Source: Tildeniella nuda ZEHNDER 1965/U140
Lineage (GTDB): Bacteria; Cyanobacteriota; Cyanobacteriia; Leptolyngbyales; Leptolyngbyaceae
Reading direction: 5' to 3'
NCBI GenBank assembly: GCA_019358895.1
Contig: JAHHIG010000022.1
Location: 34,068-98,067 of the forward strand
DNA: 64,000 bases
Positions 9,287 through 18,039 of the stretch are shown here, piece by piece (position 1 is the first letter of the stretch; each line of letters opens with the position of its first letter). The notes beneath the pieces are model-generated. The model did no database searches. It was not told where the DNA came from and worked only from the letters and a program-made list of their open reading frames with translations. Both the position numbers and the translations under genes were made by a program.

Positions 9287-10336
9287 ATGACTACATCCGA
9301 TCGGGGCAGGCTCAATTCAGGTGTTGACACGCTGGCGACGTTCTTTACCAGCGACACGTTTATCTACATCGTTAAGCGAGTGCTGCAAGCGCTGTTGACT
9401 CTGCTCCTTGCGTCTGCCTTGAGCTTTATTGTGATCCAGCTTGCGCCTGGTGATTATCTCGACACACTGAAACAGAATCCTAAGATTTCGCCAGAACGGA
9501 TCGAGCAGTTGCGGCAACAGTTTGGGCTGAATAAATCCTGGTTTGAGCAGTACTTTCTGTGGCTCTGGCAAATTGTGAGTAAGGGCAACTTTGGCACGAG
9601 CTTTGTTTATCAGCGATCGGTCGCATCCCTGCTGTGGGAAAGAGTGCCAGCCACACTCCTGTTAGCCATTTCGTCGTTAGTGGTGACGTGGGCGATCGCC
9701 ATTCCGCTCGGCATTGTGGGTGCGGTGAATCAGAATCGCTGGAGCGATCGGCTGCTGCAAGTCATTAGCTACGCTGGGCAGGGCTTTCCTAGTTTCATCA
9801 CGGCGCTGTTGCTGCTGATTTTGGCGCAGAATACGTCGCCGATTTTTCCAGTCGGCGATATGACCAGCATCGATCACGATGAGTTCACACCGCTCGGCAA
9901 GATCATTGATGTTGCGTGGCACATGATTCTGCCGACGATCGCGCTGAGCATTACCAGTTTTGCGGGACTCCAGCGCATTACTCGTGGCGAACTGCTGGAT
10001 GTGCTGCGGCAGGACTATATCCAGACCGCCCGCGCCAAAGGTCTGCCCGAAAACAAAGTAATCTACGTTCACGCCCTGCGAAATGCGATCAACCCGTTGA
10101 TTACGCTGCTGGGCTTTGAATTTGCCAGCTTGCTCAGCGGTGCCTTCATTGCCGAATTCTTCTTCAACTGGCCCGGTTTGGGTCGTCTGATCCTTCAGGC
10201 AGTGCAGGCGCAGGATCTCTATCTGGTAATGGCAAGCCTGATGATGGGTGCCGTGATGCTCATTGCGGGTAACCTGCTGGCAGATCTACTCCTCAAAACC
10301 GTCGATCCTCGCATCAAGCTGGAAGAAGCGAACTAG
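9287..10336 (+). CDS. ABC transporter permease, DppB/OppB type (no partners nearby)
   Basis: The 349-residue membrane protein has an N-terminal hydrophobic segment (LTLLLASALSFIVIQLAPGD), about five further transmembrane segments, and the permease EAA loop (GELLDVLRQDYIQTARAKGL ... HALRNAINPLI). This is the DppB class of binding-protein-dependent permeases for peptides, nickel or opines. DppB normally works with DppC, one or two ATPases and a binding protein. None is next to it; the downstream side is occupied by an IS1-type transposase remnant. The gene may pair with dispersed components, as cyanobacterial transporter genes often do, or be a leftover. Confidence 0.9.
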   Translation: MTTSDRGRLNSGVDTLATFFTSDTFIYIVKRVLQALLTLLLASALSFIVIQLAPGDYLDTLKQNPKISPERIEQLRQQFGLNKSWFEQYFLWLWQIVSKGNFGTSFVYQRSVASLLWERVPATLLLAISSLVVTWAIAIPLGIVGAVNQNRWSDRLLQVISYAGQGFPSFITALLLLILAQNTSPIFPVGDMTSIDHDEFTPLGKIIDVAWHMILPTIALSITSFAGLQRITRGELLDVLRQDYIQTARAKGLPENKVIYVHALRNAINPLITLLGFEFASLLSGAFIAEFFFNWPGLGRLILQAVQAQDLYLVMASLMMGAVMLIAGNLLADLLLKTVDPRIKLEEAN

Positions 10337-10470
10337 ATTACAACTCTGCAAAAGCGGTTAAAGTCCGCCCCCTAGCCCTCTTTCTTGAATGCCCGATAGG
10401 GCTATAGTCTGGGGGAAGCGAAGGCTCAGTTCCCCCCTGTTGCAGTAAGACTGATACCGTTTCACTAAAC

Positions 10471-10827
10471 TGTGGCTCCAGCAATACGTCAATGCCAACT
10501 ACGAGCAGGTGCCCCGCCCAGTCATGGTGAGCGCCAAAACAAGGGGCGCTTGACCCTGGAATGCGCCGAAACCTGGTCGTTTGTCGGCAACAAAGGCAAC
10601 AAACAGTGGCGCTGGTTGACGCTGAACCGTCGTACACGTGAGATTGTGGGCGTGCAGCTTGGTGACCGGAGCCAGGAGGGTGCTCAAGCCCTTTGGTCGT
10701 CTTTGCCAGCGGTCTGCCGTCAGTGTGCGCTTTGTTACACCGACTTTTGGCAGGCAGACCGGGCGGTCTTCCCACGCCAACGGCACCGCTCTGTCAGCCA
10801 AGAACGTGGGCATATGTGCTCATTTTG
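10471..10827 (+). pseudogene. IS1-family transposase (InsB-type) remnant
   Basis: Two frames together spell an InsB-like transposase. The first (from 10471) reads LWLQQYVNANYEQVPRPVMV and stops at about 10550. The second continues NKGRLTLECAETWSFVGNKGNKQW, then RRTREIVGVQLGDRS and CALCYTDFW. The catalytic Asp expected in the CDE(L/M)WSFV motif is Ala, there is a frameshift near 10540-10555, and the sequence ends before the C-terminal IERFN region. No inverted ends are recognisable. It is a dead fragment directly downstream of the orphan permease. Confidence 0.82.
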
Positions 10828-10913
10828 ATAAGTTTTCGTTCTTTCACGACATTACGCCGGATCAGCTCTACCTTGCCTGAATACAGGAAAGGACAGATGC
10901 AACGCCGAGACTC

Positions 10914-11675
10914 ATGTGGAACAGCGATCGCGTTTACTCAACTGCCGCTTGGTGCAAACGGTTGTTTAGTTTTGCTTTAGTACTTTCATTCAGTACGGGA
11001 TGTTCGCGGTTGCTCCAATCGCAGCCTTTGCAGGACATCAAGCTAAACTTTACAGTAGAAAATCAGTTGCCTGGAGTCTATGCGATCGCAGGGAACACCA
11101 ATCTGCCTGAGCGAAGCCAGGTTACAGTTGCCGCCATTCGGTATTTGTATCCAGCACAGCCAGCCTCTAAGAACTTCAACCCCAACCCAACCTACGCGGT
11201 GCTTGCGTATCAACCTACAGAGGTAAAAGATGGCAAGTGGCAGACCCATCTGAACCTGTGGGAGACTGCGCCAGATGGACGTTTCCAGGAAAACTGGCAG
11301 CTTGATCAGGTACAGCTAGGGCTTGCTCTCAAGCCAGCGGATACCGTTGTTTTTCTGGCAATGCTGACTCCTATAAATGGTAGCGATCAACTACAACAGC
11401 TCGAAAATCAGTTAGCGAAACGGCGCATTCAGTTGTCTCGAAGGCTGATTCATGGCACTGCCGATGGTCAACAATACGTGCAGGTGAGTCAAGCACTGTC
11501 GATCGCTCTGCCAACTGCCAGTACCGCACCTCTGTCAATGCGCCCGGAAGCGATGAATGGTGGTTGGGGAAACCGCTTCTTGATACCGTCTGAGCGACAA
11601 AATCCCATTCAATTGGAGCTGCCGAAAGAGCGACGCACCAATGCGCCTGCAACATCTGAGGAATTTCTTCGGTAG
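10914..11675 (+). CDS. Putative lipoprotein of unknown function
   Basis: The 253-residue protein starts with a basic stretch (CKRLF), a hydrophobic core and a lipobox-like FSTGC, predicting lipid attachment at Cys30. The rest (FTVENQLPGVYAIAGNTNLPERSQVTVAAIRYL) looks like a beta-sandwich domain of the type seen in cell-surface proteins. It ends with a less ordered stretch. I cannot name a family. An alternative ATG at 10897 with an AGGA upstream lies in another frame and would give only a short peptide, so I keep 10914. Confidence 0.68.
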   Translation: MWNSDRVYSTAAWCKRLFSFALVLSFSTGCSRLLQSQPLQDIKLNFTVENQLPGVYAIAGNTNLPERSQVTVAAIRYLYPAQPASKNFNPNPTYAVLAYQPTEVKDGKWQTHLNLWETAPDGRFQENWQLDQVQLGLALKPADTVVFLAMLTPINGSDQLQQLENQLAKRRIQLSRRLIHGTADGQQYVQVSQALSIALPTASTAPLSMRPEAMNGGWGNRFLIPSERQNPIQLELPKERRTNAPATSEEFLR

Positions 11676-11957
11676 CCAACGCTGCGATCGTTGGTTCTGG
11701 TAGTTCAGACTGGCTCTCTGATGTGCTGAGTGCTTCTGCTTAATACCGATATTGAAAGGCTGATATAGCGATCCTATTTGAACAATGAGCATGACGCTGG
11801 TATGAACGATCAGCAAGCAGCCGCCAGAAAAAAGCTAATCGCTGACCGCTGACCGCTAACCGCTGACTGCTCAATGATTTAGTCTTGCTCACAAATGATT
11901 TAGCACTGCTGTACCTAACTTTGGAACAATCGTTGCGCTTCTAGAAAAGTTGTACAG
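11676..11957. repeat. Spacer with a short GACCGCT array
   Basis: CGCTGACCGCTGACCGCTAACC at about 11839-11865 is followed by a 14-base direct repeat containing AAATGATTTAG (about 11872-11903). The spacer lies between convergent genes; no gene is seen. Confidence 0.55.
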
Positions 11958-13031
11958 TCAGGTGTCGATCAACCCGATTTCGTCGAGAACAGCATCGGTC
12001 AAATCAGCGGCTTGCAGGTTTGTGTCAGTCAAGGTTGCGCCACTCAGAGTTGTTTCGGTCAAGTTTGCGCCCCACAAATTTGTGCTGGTAAGGTTTGCGC
12101 CAGTGAGGTTTGCCTGCATCAGGTTTGCGCCCCAAAGGTCGGCTGACGTGAGATTCGCCTCTGTTAAGTCAGCTCCGGTGAGGTCTGCGCCAGAAAGCGT
12201 TACGCCACGCAAATCGGCGTGTTTTAGCGAAACATGAGGCGCGATGAGGTAAGCACCGTACTGTTCGGGATTGTAGTCGGCGGGGAACTGCGTGCGGCTG
12301 TCGTAAACGGCTCCTTGCAGGTTGGCAGCGGTCAGTGTAGCAGTGCGGAGGTCTGCACCAAACAGGTTGGCTTTCCACAAGTTTGCGCCTGTGAGGTCTG
12401 CATGGGCTAAAACGGTGCTGCTCAAATTGGCATATTGCAAGCTGGCATAGGTCAGCTTGGCATGAGTCAGGTTAGCGCCGCCGAGATTGGCTTTCAGCAG
12501 GTCGGCTTCGTGCAGGGCGGCGTTCTGCAAGGCGGCTGTGCTCAGGTTGGCATGGCTGAGGCTGACACCAAAAAGGGTGGCGTACTGCAAGTTGGCATGG
12601 CGCAAGTCTGCCTCGCTCAGATCGGCACCGCTGAGATCGGTTTGTGCCAGGATTGCTTTTTGTAGAAGGCTTTGAGGCGCGATAAGGTAGGCGCTGGCGA
12701 TCGCCGGATCAAAGTTGACAGGAAAGCGGGTCGTCCGATCGTACAGAGCGCCTTGTAGATTAGCACCGTCTAGAGTTGCATCGCTCAAGTCGGTCGATCG
12801 CAGGTCTGCGGCGGTGAGGATTGTGGCGGTGAGGTTGGTGCGAGTCAAACTGGCAGCGTTAAAGCGTGTGCCTGCCAGGTTTGCCTGACTGAGATCTGCA
12901 TCGCTCAAATCGGCTTCCCAAAAATCGGCGGCTGGCAAGTCTACCTGTTTGAGGTTTGCCCAGCTTAGATCGATGCCGCTAAAATTGCGTTCACCGATCG
13001 CATAGTTTGCTAACAGTTCTTGAGTATTCAT
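11958..13031 (-). CDS. Pentapeptide-repeat protein
   Basis: Almost all of the 357 residues are tandem A(D/N)Lxx pentapeptides, which form a right-handed quadrilateral beta-helix. The family is abundant in cyanobacteria, and most members have no proven function; some mimic DNA. Two conserved spacers interrupt the repeats: GALYDRTTRFP...AYLIAP near residue 90 and GAVYDSRTQFP...AYLIAP near residue 245. They suggest the gene arose by duplicating a pentapeptide block plus its linker. No signal peptide is visible, so it is probably cytoplasmic. The ATG at 13031 lies close to a large heptamer array. Confidence 0.9.
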   Translation of the reverse strand: MNTQELLANYAIGERNFSGIDLSWANLKQVDLPAADFWEADLSDADLSQANLAGTRFNAASLTRTNLTATILTAADLRSTDLSDATLDGANLQGALYDRTTRFPVNFDPAIASAYLIAPQSLLQKAILAQTDLSGADLSEADLRHANLQYATLFGVSLSHANLSTAALQNAALHEADLLKANLGGANLTHAKLTYASLQYANLSSTVLAHADLTGANLWKANLFGADLRTATLTAANLQGAVYDSRTQFPADYNPEQYGAYLIAPHVSLKHADLRGVTLSGADLTGADLTEANLTSADLWGANLMQANLTGANLTSTNLWGANLTETTLSGATLTDTNLQAADLTDAVLDEIGLIDT

Positions 13032-13059
13032 AGGTGCTTAAGTTGTCTGTGCGGTTAGC

Positions 13060-13250
<191 letters not shown>

Positions 13251-13300
13251 GGTACGAAGTGCGACTCAGAACTTTTTCCATTTCTAATCCCGCAGACTAC

Positions 13301-13879
13301 TCAACCAGGAAGCGCTCTATGCCCTGATTCAGGCAACGCGGGTTGAGCTGGCAGCAATTGGTCGAGATGCAGCAGAAAAAAGGGCGGTTGGTCTGGCGCT
13401 GGAACGATTAAGCATTTGACGCAGCGCAGCCCTTCTGCCAAATAGGCATCAGAAAGCGGTACAAAAGCAGACGCTGGCACACGGCGCAGCATGGGTTGAG
13501 CGTCGAGCGGAAAGCCGATCGCTTCCCCAGTTGACGTTTCTACAAGCAAGAGAAAGCGCTGTGGCTGTGGCAGGCGTGATTCAGGCTGTAGCGCTGCACG
13601 ATCGGGCGGCACAGAATCAGGTAGCAGTGGCTGACTGGCGGTACCAAAGATGCGCTGCTGAAGATTGAGTACGGGGATTTCGCGATCGTGATAAAGCGTC
13701 ATGCCGATCGCTGCACCTGCCCCCGCACCATACACAGTGCCTAATGGAATTACTTTCTGAACCGCTTGAATGGGTAGTGCAAACCACTCTTGCTGCAAGC
13801 GAAACACGATGAGCTGATGAGAAAATTCTGCTTTGCGCGATCGAAGGCGTTGGGAGCGAGGGGAGAGTTGGAGGGACAT
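13301..13879 (-). CDS. CheW-like adaptor protein
   Basis: The 192-residue protein carries one CheW-type SH3-like double barrel. It reads QLIVFRLQQEWFALPIQAVQKVIPLG, then REIPVLNLQQRIFG, the expected strands for receptor and CheA binding, and later RFLLLVETSTGEAIGFPLDA. It lies at the downstream end of the phototaxis operon on the same strand, about 800 bases after pixL, so it may be an additional coupling protein for the same system (inference). The sequence before its ATG is a GGGGAGT array with no clear ribosome binding site. Its C-terminal 20 residues are Pro-rich and probably disordered. Confidence 0.8.
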   Translation of the reverse strand: MSLQLSPRSQRLRSRKAEFSHQLIVFRLQQEWFALPIQAVQKVIPLGTVYGAGAGAAIGMTLYHDREIPVLNLQQRIFGTASQPLLPDSVPPDRAALQPESRLPQPQRFLLLVETSTGEAIGFPLDAQPMLRRVPASAFVPLSDAYLAEGLRCVKCLIVPAPDQPPFFLLHLDQLLPAQPALPESGHRALPG

Positions 13880-13978
13880 GAGGTGGGAGGGGGAGTGGGG
13901 AGTGGGGAGTGGGGAGTGGGGAGTGGGGAGTAGGGAGTAGGGAGTGGGGAGTAGGGAGTGGGGAGTAGGGAATGGAGC
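13880..13978. repeat. GGGGAGT heptamer array
   Basis: GGGGAGT and GTAGGGA units run for about 90 bases directly upstream of the CheW-like start codon. On the minus strand, frames through it read LPTPHS heptads, the same string found inside anmK and pixL. Confidence 0.88.
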
Positions 13979-13984
13979 TTAAAG

Positions 13985-14177
13985 TTTTAATTTTGGCGCT
14001 CTGAGAGGACGTTTTAAAAGTCCAGATGCTTGTAGCCTTGGCGACTGAAGTCGCGGCTACAGAGGCAAAACCTGCCGTTGCAGGTGATAAAACCCTTACT
14101 CTGCGGTCGTCCGCGCAGGCGGACTTTGTTGACGTAGTCGCGGTTTTAACCGCCAGACACTTTTCAAACAACCTCTG
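13985..14177 (-). repeat. Dispersed non-coding repeat element, copy A
   Basis: Read on the minus strand, this ~190-base element starts AGAGGTTGTTTGAAAAG and contains CTGGCGGTTAAAACCGCGAC. It also holds a palindromic GTCCGCCTGCGCGGAC core and ends with GTAGCCGCGACTTCAGTCGC. A diverged copy in the opposite orientation lies at 25702-25835. It is probably a MITE-like or hairpin-forming element and has no coding frame of its own. Confidence 0.75.
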
Positions 14178-14184
14178 ATGTGAG

Positions 14185-14530
14185 AGGTTCGTGATTCATG
14201 CTCGGAGGTTCAGCGGTCATGTTCGGAGGTTCGTCAGCCATGCTCGGAGGTTCAGCGGTGATGTTCGGAGGTTCGTCAGCCATGCTCGGAGGTTCGTCAG
14301 CCATGTTCGGAGGTTCGCGGTTGATGCTCGGAGGTTCGTCGTTGATGTTCGGAGAATCGTCAGCCATGTTCGGAGGTTCAGCGGTGATGTTCAGAGGTTC
14401 GCGGTTGATACTCAGAGCATCGTCAGCCATGCTCGGAGGTTCATCGTTGATGTTCAGAGATTCGTCAGCCATGCTCAGAGCATCGTCAGCCATGCTTGGA
14501 GATTCGTCAGCCATGCTTAGAAGAAGGCTA
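14185..14530. repeat. 21-base tandem repeat array (about 16 units)
   Basis: The unit is ATGCTCGGAGGTTCAGCGGTC with variants, repeated about sixteen times. Frames are open on both strands: the minus strand gives MADEPPS heptapeptides and the plus strand gives MLGGSSA or HARRFVS. Changes between units alter amino acids freely (D/A/R/N, P/L/S), so nothing points to protein-level selection. The unit is three times seven bases and includes the AGCGGTC word of the heptamer arrays, so it may have grown from them. Confidence 0.85.
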
Positions 14531-14599
14531 AAGTCACCTAAAGTCACCGATTGATCGTCTGAGCTTGCAACCACACACTTCCTTCTAACTCCTCTGAAG

Positions 14600-14705
14600 C
14601 CATCGGTCTCCTTCTCCCTGACTCCCCACCTCCCCACCTCCCCACCTCCTCACCCCTCACCCCTCACCCCTCACCCTTCACCCCTCACCCCCTCACCCCT
14701 GCCTC
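14600..14705. repeat. GGGGTGA-type array at the 3' end of pixL
   Basis: CTCCCCAC and CTCACCC units (GGGGTGA on the gene strand) repeat from about 14620 to 14700. The array supplies the last three codons (VRG) and the stop codon of pixL. Confidence 0.85.
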
Positions 14706-17700
14706 AATCACACGCCCCAGCGTTTGCAAGAGTTCGTGCTCGTTGTAGGGCTTGGAGAAGTAGGCAGTTGCGCCCAGGCTCATGGCAAGTTGACGATGTT
14801 TGTCACCGCTACGGGAGGTCAGCATGGTAATCGGCAGATGCTCCAGGGCAGGACTGGCTTTGACCTTGGTGAGAAAGCCGTAGCCGTCAAGACGAGGCAT
14901 TTCGATGTCGCAAATGACTGCCTGGACGGACAGCCCTGCCTGAAGCTTTTCGATCGCGTCTTGACCGTCTTTTGCCTGTTCGACGCGGTAGCCTGCTTTT
15001 TCGAGCGTTAATGCCAGAAAGCGGCGCACGTTGATGGAATCATCGATGACCAGGATTTTGGTGATGGGGGCAGAGGGGAGAGATAGGGCAGGGGTACGAT
15101 CGATCGCAGCGACTGGGGCAGGCACCTGACTGGGTGCTGTATGGAAACCGGAGCGTTCGCAGCTTGTAATCCAGTGCAGCAGTTCGGGTACGTTCACCAG
15201 GGGCACCACGCGACCATCGCCTGTAATCGTGCAGTTGGCAAAGCCAGAGGGCAATGACAGCGTGCCTTCAATGCGACGAATGGCAACTTCTTGTTCTCCC
15301 CAGCAGCGATCGACCTGCAACCCAAACAACTGTGTACCCTGACTGACGATTAAAACCGTCGCTTCGTTGATGCTGGGCGGCGCTTCCAGGGCGTAGGGTT
15401 GGCGCAGGCAGTTGAAGACGAGCCAGCGAGCCAGTCGAATGAGCTGTATGAGAGTGCCATCCCAGTTAAGGACTTCGCCGCCAGCAGTGGCAATTACCTG
15501 TTCTGATTGCAGGAGCACAAGTTCGCCAACGACATCAGCGGGGAGCGCCAGCAGCATCCCATTACTTTCGACGAGCAGGACGCGCACAACGGAGAGCGTG
15601 AAGGGCAGTGACAGGGTGAAGGTCGTGCCAACCCCTGCTTCGGTGGCGACGGTGATTTCACCCCGCACTTGCTTGAGGTTGTCGCGCACGACATCCATGC
15701 CAACGCCGCGACCAGAGAGGGCAGTCACCCGATCGCTCGTGCTAAAGCCGGGTTCAAAAATGAGGGACAGCAGCTCTTGATCACTGGCAGCGGCTAGAAG
15801 CGTCGGATCTAAGCCCATTTGCTCAGCTCTAGCGCGCACTTTATCAATGGGGATGCCTGCACCATCATCTCGGATGGTGATGAGTGTCCGATTGCCCCGA
15901 TGGCTGGCTTGAATTTCGATCGTGCCGTCGGCTGGCTTATTGCGAGCAAGGCGCAATTCAGGGGCTTCAATGCCGTGGTCAAAGGCGTTCCGCAGCAGGT
16001 GCATCAGCGGGTCGTTCAGTGCTTCGAGGATGTTGCGATCGATGAGCGTGCTGCCACCGCTGAGTTGAAGTTTGACGTTCTTGCCGTACTGCAACGAGAG
16101 GTCACGAATGGCGCGGGGAAAGCGATCGACCACATCGGATAGGGGACGCATCCGCACCTGAGTCAGACCCGTTTGCAGTTGCTTCGCCGTTTTGTTGAGT
16201 TCACGGATGGTTTGCTCGGTGTCATCCAGGTTTAGCTCAATGTCAGTAGACACTTCCTGGATTTGGACAATGGATTCCGTCATTTCTTGAGACAGCAAGT
16301 GATGTTTCCCGTAGCGATCCATTTCCAGACTGTCAAAGCGGGTATCTGAGTGGGGAGTGGGGGGTGGGGAGTAGGGAGTAGAGGGTGAAAGATGCGCGCT
16401 CTGCGTTGCTTCTGGTAGGGCAGGACGCAAGGCGAGTAGCTTGAAGTCTCCGACGGTGCGCGGTGTTGCCTGATCGTAGAACGATCGCAGTCGAGCATTG
16501 GATTGCTCCAGGGTGCGAATACGCCGATTAAGAGTACGGGTGAGGCTACGCAGCCGATGGATGTAAATGTCCAGACCGTTGCGCTCGATCGCCAGTTCGC
16601 CTAACAAATCGTTGAGTTGATTGAGCTGCTTGATGGGTACTCGCACAGTGGCATTGGTATCTTCCTCTTCTGCCTCAGCGTCTGCATTAGCATCCAGCAC
16701 TCGGAAGTCAGTCGCGCGCGAGGCATCGCCTGTGGGCTGGTGTCGTACTAGCGGTTGCAGCGGTTCGGGTGGCTGCTCTGAGGGTTGGCTAGACGGCTCT
16801 TCGTCAGGCGCTGCCTGGGTCGCCTGCAACTCGATCGGGAAAAAGTCAACGCTGTCGGGTGCTGTATGCCAGGTATCAAAAACTTCGATCGGCAAGTCGT
16901 CACTGTCTGGCTCATCGTGCCAGGTATCAGCGGCGGTCAGGTGGTCAGCATTGTCAGGCAGAATGGCAAGTGCGGCAAGGTCGAGTGCTTCAAGGTCGAT
17001 CGTGGTGGGCAGGCGATCGCACTCATCCGCTAACACAACTGCCTGTGACTGCCGCCAAGCTTGCAGCGCCGCATGAGCGATTACTTCTGTGCGATCGGGC
17101 GCGGTGTCCAGGGCATACGTGACTGATTCGCACAGGCTAATGAGGGCAGTCAACTGAAGCATTTCGCCGAGTCCACCTAACTCTTGCGCCAGAATGGTCA
17201 GCTCTTCGCGCAGGCAAGGCTGATCAGGGTTTGACAACACGGCTTCCAGGCGCTGCAAACAGCCTTCGACTTCGGTTTCAAACAGCAGGGCAATCACTGC
17301 CTGTCCGTCGCTGTCGGGCGAGAGAACGGAAGCCGCATCTTCTGGCTGGGGTTCGCCAAGCTGCTCGTACAGTTGGTCAAAAATTGGGGCTGCCTGCGCG
17401 GTTAGCCAGTCAGCCTCGACGGGACGATGCTGGCGATCGCACGACACCACATGACGCAAGCAGTCGATCGCAGACAGCAGTAACCGCTCCAGATCTAAAT
17501 CAATTTCGATTGATTTCTGAATTTTCAGGACTTTGAACGAATCTTCCAGACGGTGCGCTAGGTCGCTCAGCGCCATAAAGCCCATCATGCCTGCGCCACC
17601 CTTGATCGAGTGAGCCGCCCGCAGCGCTGCGTTGATTTGCTGAATATCAACACGGCTGCTTGACAAGCCCAGCACCGATGTTTCCAGGAGGTCGAGATAG

Positions 17701-17753
17701 TCCTGTGCCTCGTCTAGAAACTGCCGTCGGATTTCCAGTTCTTTATCCTGCAT
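14685..17753 (-). CDS. pixL: Hybrid CheA histidine kinase of the phototaxis operon
   Basis: The 1022-residue protein has an N-terminal HPt domain with the phosphorylated His in AAHSIKGGAGMMGF. A long acidic linker and a dimerisation region (LNDLLGELAIERNGLDIYIH) follow. The HATPase has LLRNAFDHGIEAPELR and IRDDGAGIP, then come a CheW-like domain and a C-terminal receiver (ILVIDDSINVRR, phospho-Asp in VICDIEMPRLDGYGF). This is PixL architecture (also called TaxAY1). It should take signals from PixJ through PixI and pass phosphate to PixG/PixH and its own receiver. I start at the ATG at 17753; upstream in-frame codons are translated repeat. A small in-frame repeat insertion (STPYSPPPTPHS) lies in the linker at 16350-16385. 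Confidence 0.93.
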   Translation of the reverse strand: MQDKELEIRRQFLDEAQDYLDLLETSVLGLSSSRVDIQQINAALRAAHSIKGGAGMMGFMALSDLAHRLEDSFKVLKIQKSIEIDLDLERLLLSAIDCLRHVVSCDRQHRPVEADWLTAQAAPIFDQLYEQLGEPQPEDAASVLSPDSDGQAVIALLFETEVEGCLQRLEAVLSNPDQPCLREELTILAQELGGLGEMLQLTALISLCESVTYALDTAPDRTEVIAHAALQAWRQSQAVVLADECDRLPTTIDLEALDLAALAILPDNADHLTAADTWHDEPDSDDLPIEVFDTWHTAPDSVDFFPIELQATQAAPDEEPSSQPSEQPPEPLQPLVRHQPTGDASRATDFRVLDANADAEAEEEDTNATVRVPIKQLNQLNDLLGELAIERNGLDIYIHRLRSLTRTLNRRIRTLEQSNARLRSFYDQATPRTVGDFKLLALRPALPEATQSAHLSPSTPYSPPPTPHSDTRFDSLEMDRYGKHHLLSQEMTESIVQIQEVSTDIELNLDDTEQTIRELNKTAKQLQTGLTQVRMRPLSDVVDRFPRAIRDLSLQYGKNVKLQLSGGSTLIDRNILEALNDPLMHLLRNAFDHGIEAPELRLARNKPADGTIEIQASHRGNRTLITIRDDGAGIPIDKVRARAEQMGLDPTLLAAASDQELLSLIFEPGFSTSDRVTALSGRGVGMDVVRDNLKQVRGEITVATEAGVGTTFTLSLPFTLSVVRVLLVESNGMLLALPADVVGELVLLQSEQVIATAGGEVLNWDGTLIQLIRLARWLVFNCLRQPYALEAPPSINEATVLIVSQGTQLFGLQVDRCWGEQEVAIRRIEGTLSLPSGFANCTITGDGRVVPLVNVPELLHWITSCERSGFHTAPSQVPAPVAAIDRTPALSLPSAPITKILVIDDSINVRRFLALTLEKAGYRVEQAKDGQDAIEKLQAGLSVQAVICDIEMPRLDGYGFLTKVKASPALEHLPITMLTSRSGDKHRQLAMSLGATAYFSKPYNEHELLQTLGRVIEAGVRG

Positions 17754-17754
17754 G

Positions 17755-17850
17755 GGGAAGGGGGAGGGGTGAGGAGTAAGGGGGGTGGGGTGTGGGGTGT
17801 GGGGTGTGGGGAGTAGGGTGTGGGGAGTGGGGAGTGGGGAGTAGGAAGTA
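17755..17850. repeat. GGGGTGT/GGGGAGT array before pixL
   Basis: GGGGTGT, GGGGAGT and GGAGTAG units fill the sequence just upstream of the pixL start codon. They leave no purine-rich ribosome site distinguishable from the repeat itself. The G-run could serve as one (inference). Confidence 0.85.
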
Positions 17851-17888
17851 ATACCAAATCCCAAAGTCGGCACTACAGATCGACTCGA

Positions 17889-17972
17889 CATCACCCTCAA
17901 TCCCTCTCCCTGGGGAGAGGGACTTTCCTTAAACACCCTTCTCCCTAGGGAGAAGGGATGGGGATGAGGGTC
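17889..17972. repeat. Dispersed CCCTCTCCC palindromic element
   Basis: Two nested inverted repeats, CCCTCTCCCTGGGGAGAGGG and CCCTTCTCCCTAGGGAGAAGGG, are flanked by ACCCTCAA and TGAGGGT, which also pair. A related hairpin (CCCTTCTCTTTAGGGAGAAGGG with flanks) lies at 34545-34568. It sits between pixJ and pixL and could form a strong hairpin in the operon mRNA. Confidence 0.75.
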
Positions 17973-18002
17973 AAGGATCTGTAGCCTTTGCAAACTGAAT
18001 AA

Positions 18003-18036
18003 CCTCACCTCTCACCTCTCACCTCTCACCTCACCT
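18003..18036. repeat. CACCTCT heptamer array after pixJ
   Basis: About four CACCTCT units (AGAGGTG on the gene strand) lie immediately downstream of the pixJ stop codon. Confidence 0.75.
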
Positions 18037-18039
18037 CCT

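Noticed and set aside
10693..10980. Frame across the IS1 remnant and into the lipoprotein gene
   Set aside because: It is out of frame with both the transposase remains and the lipoprotein, and has no domain.
14164..14637. 157-residue minus-strand frame of MADEPPS heptads
   Set aside because: Both strands are open across the 21-base array, and unit differences are mostly amino-acid changing, so a protein is not supported.
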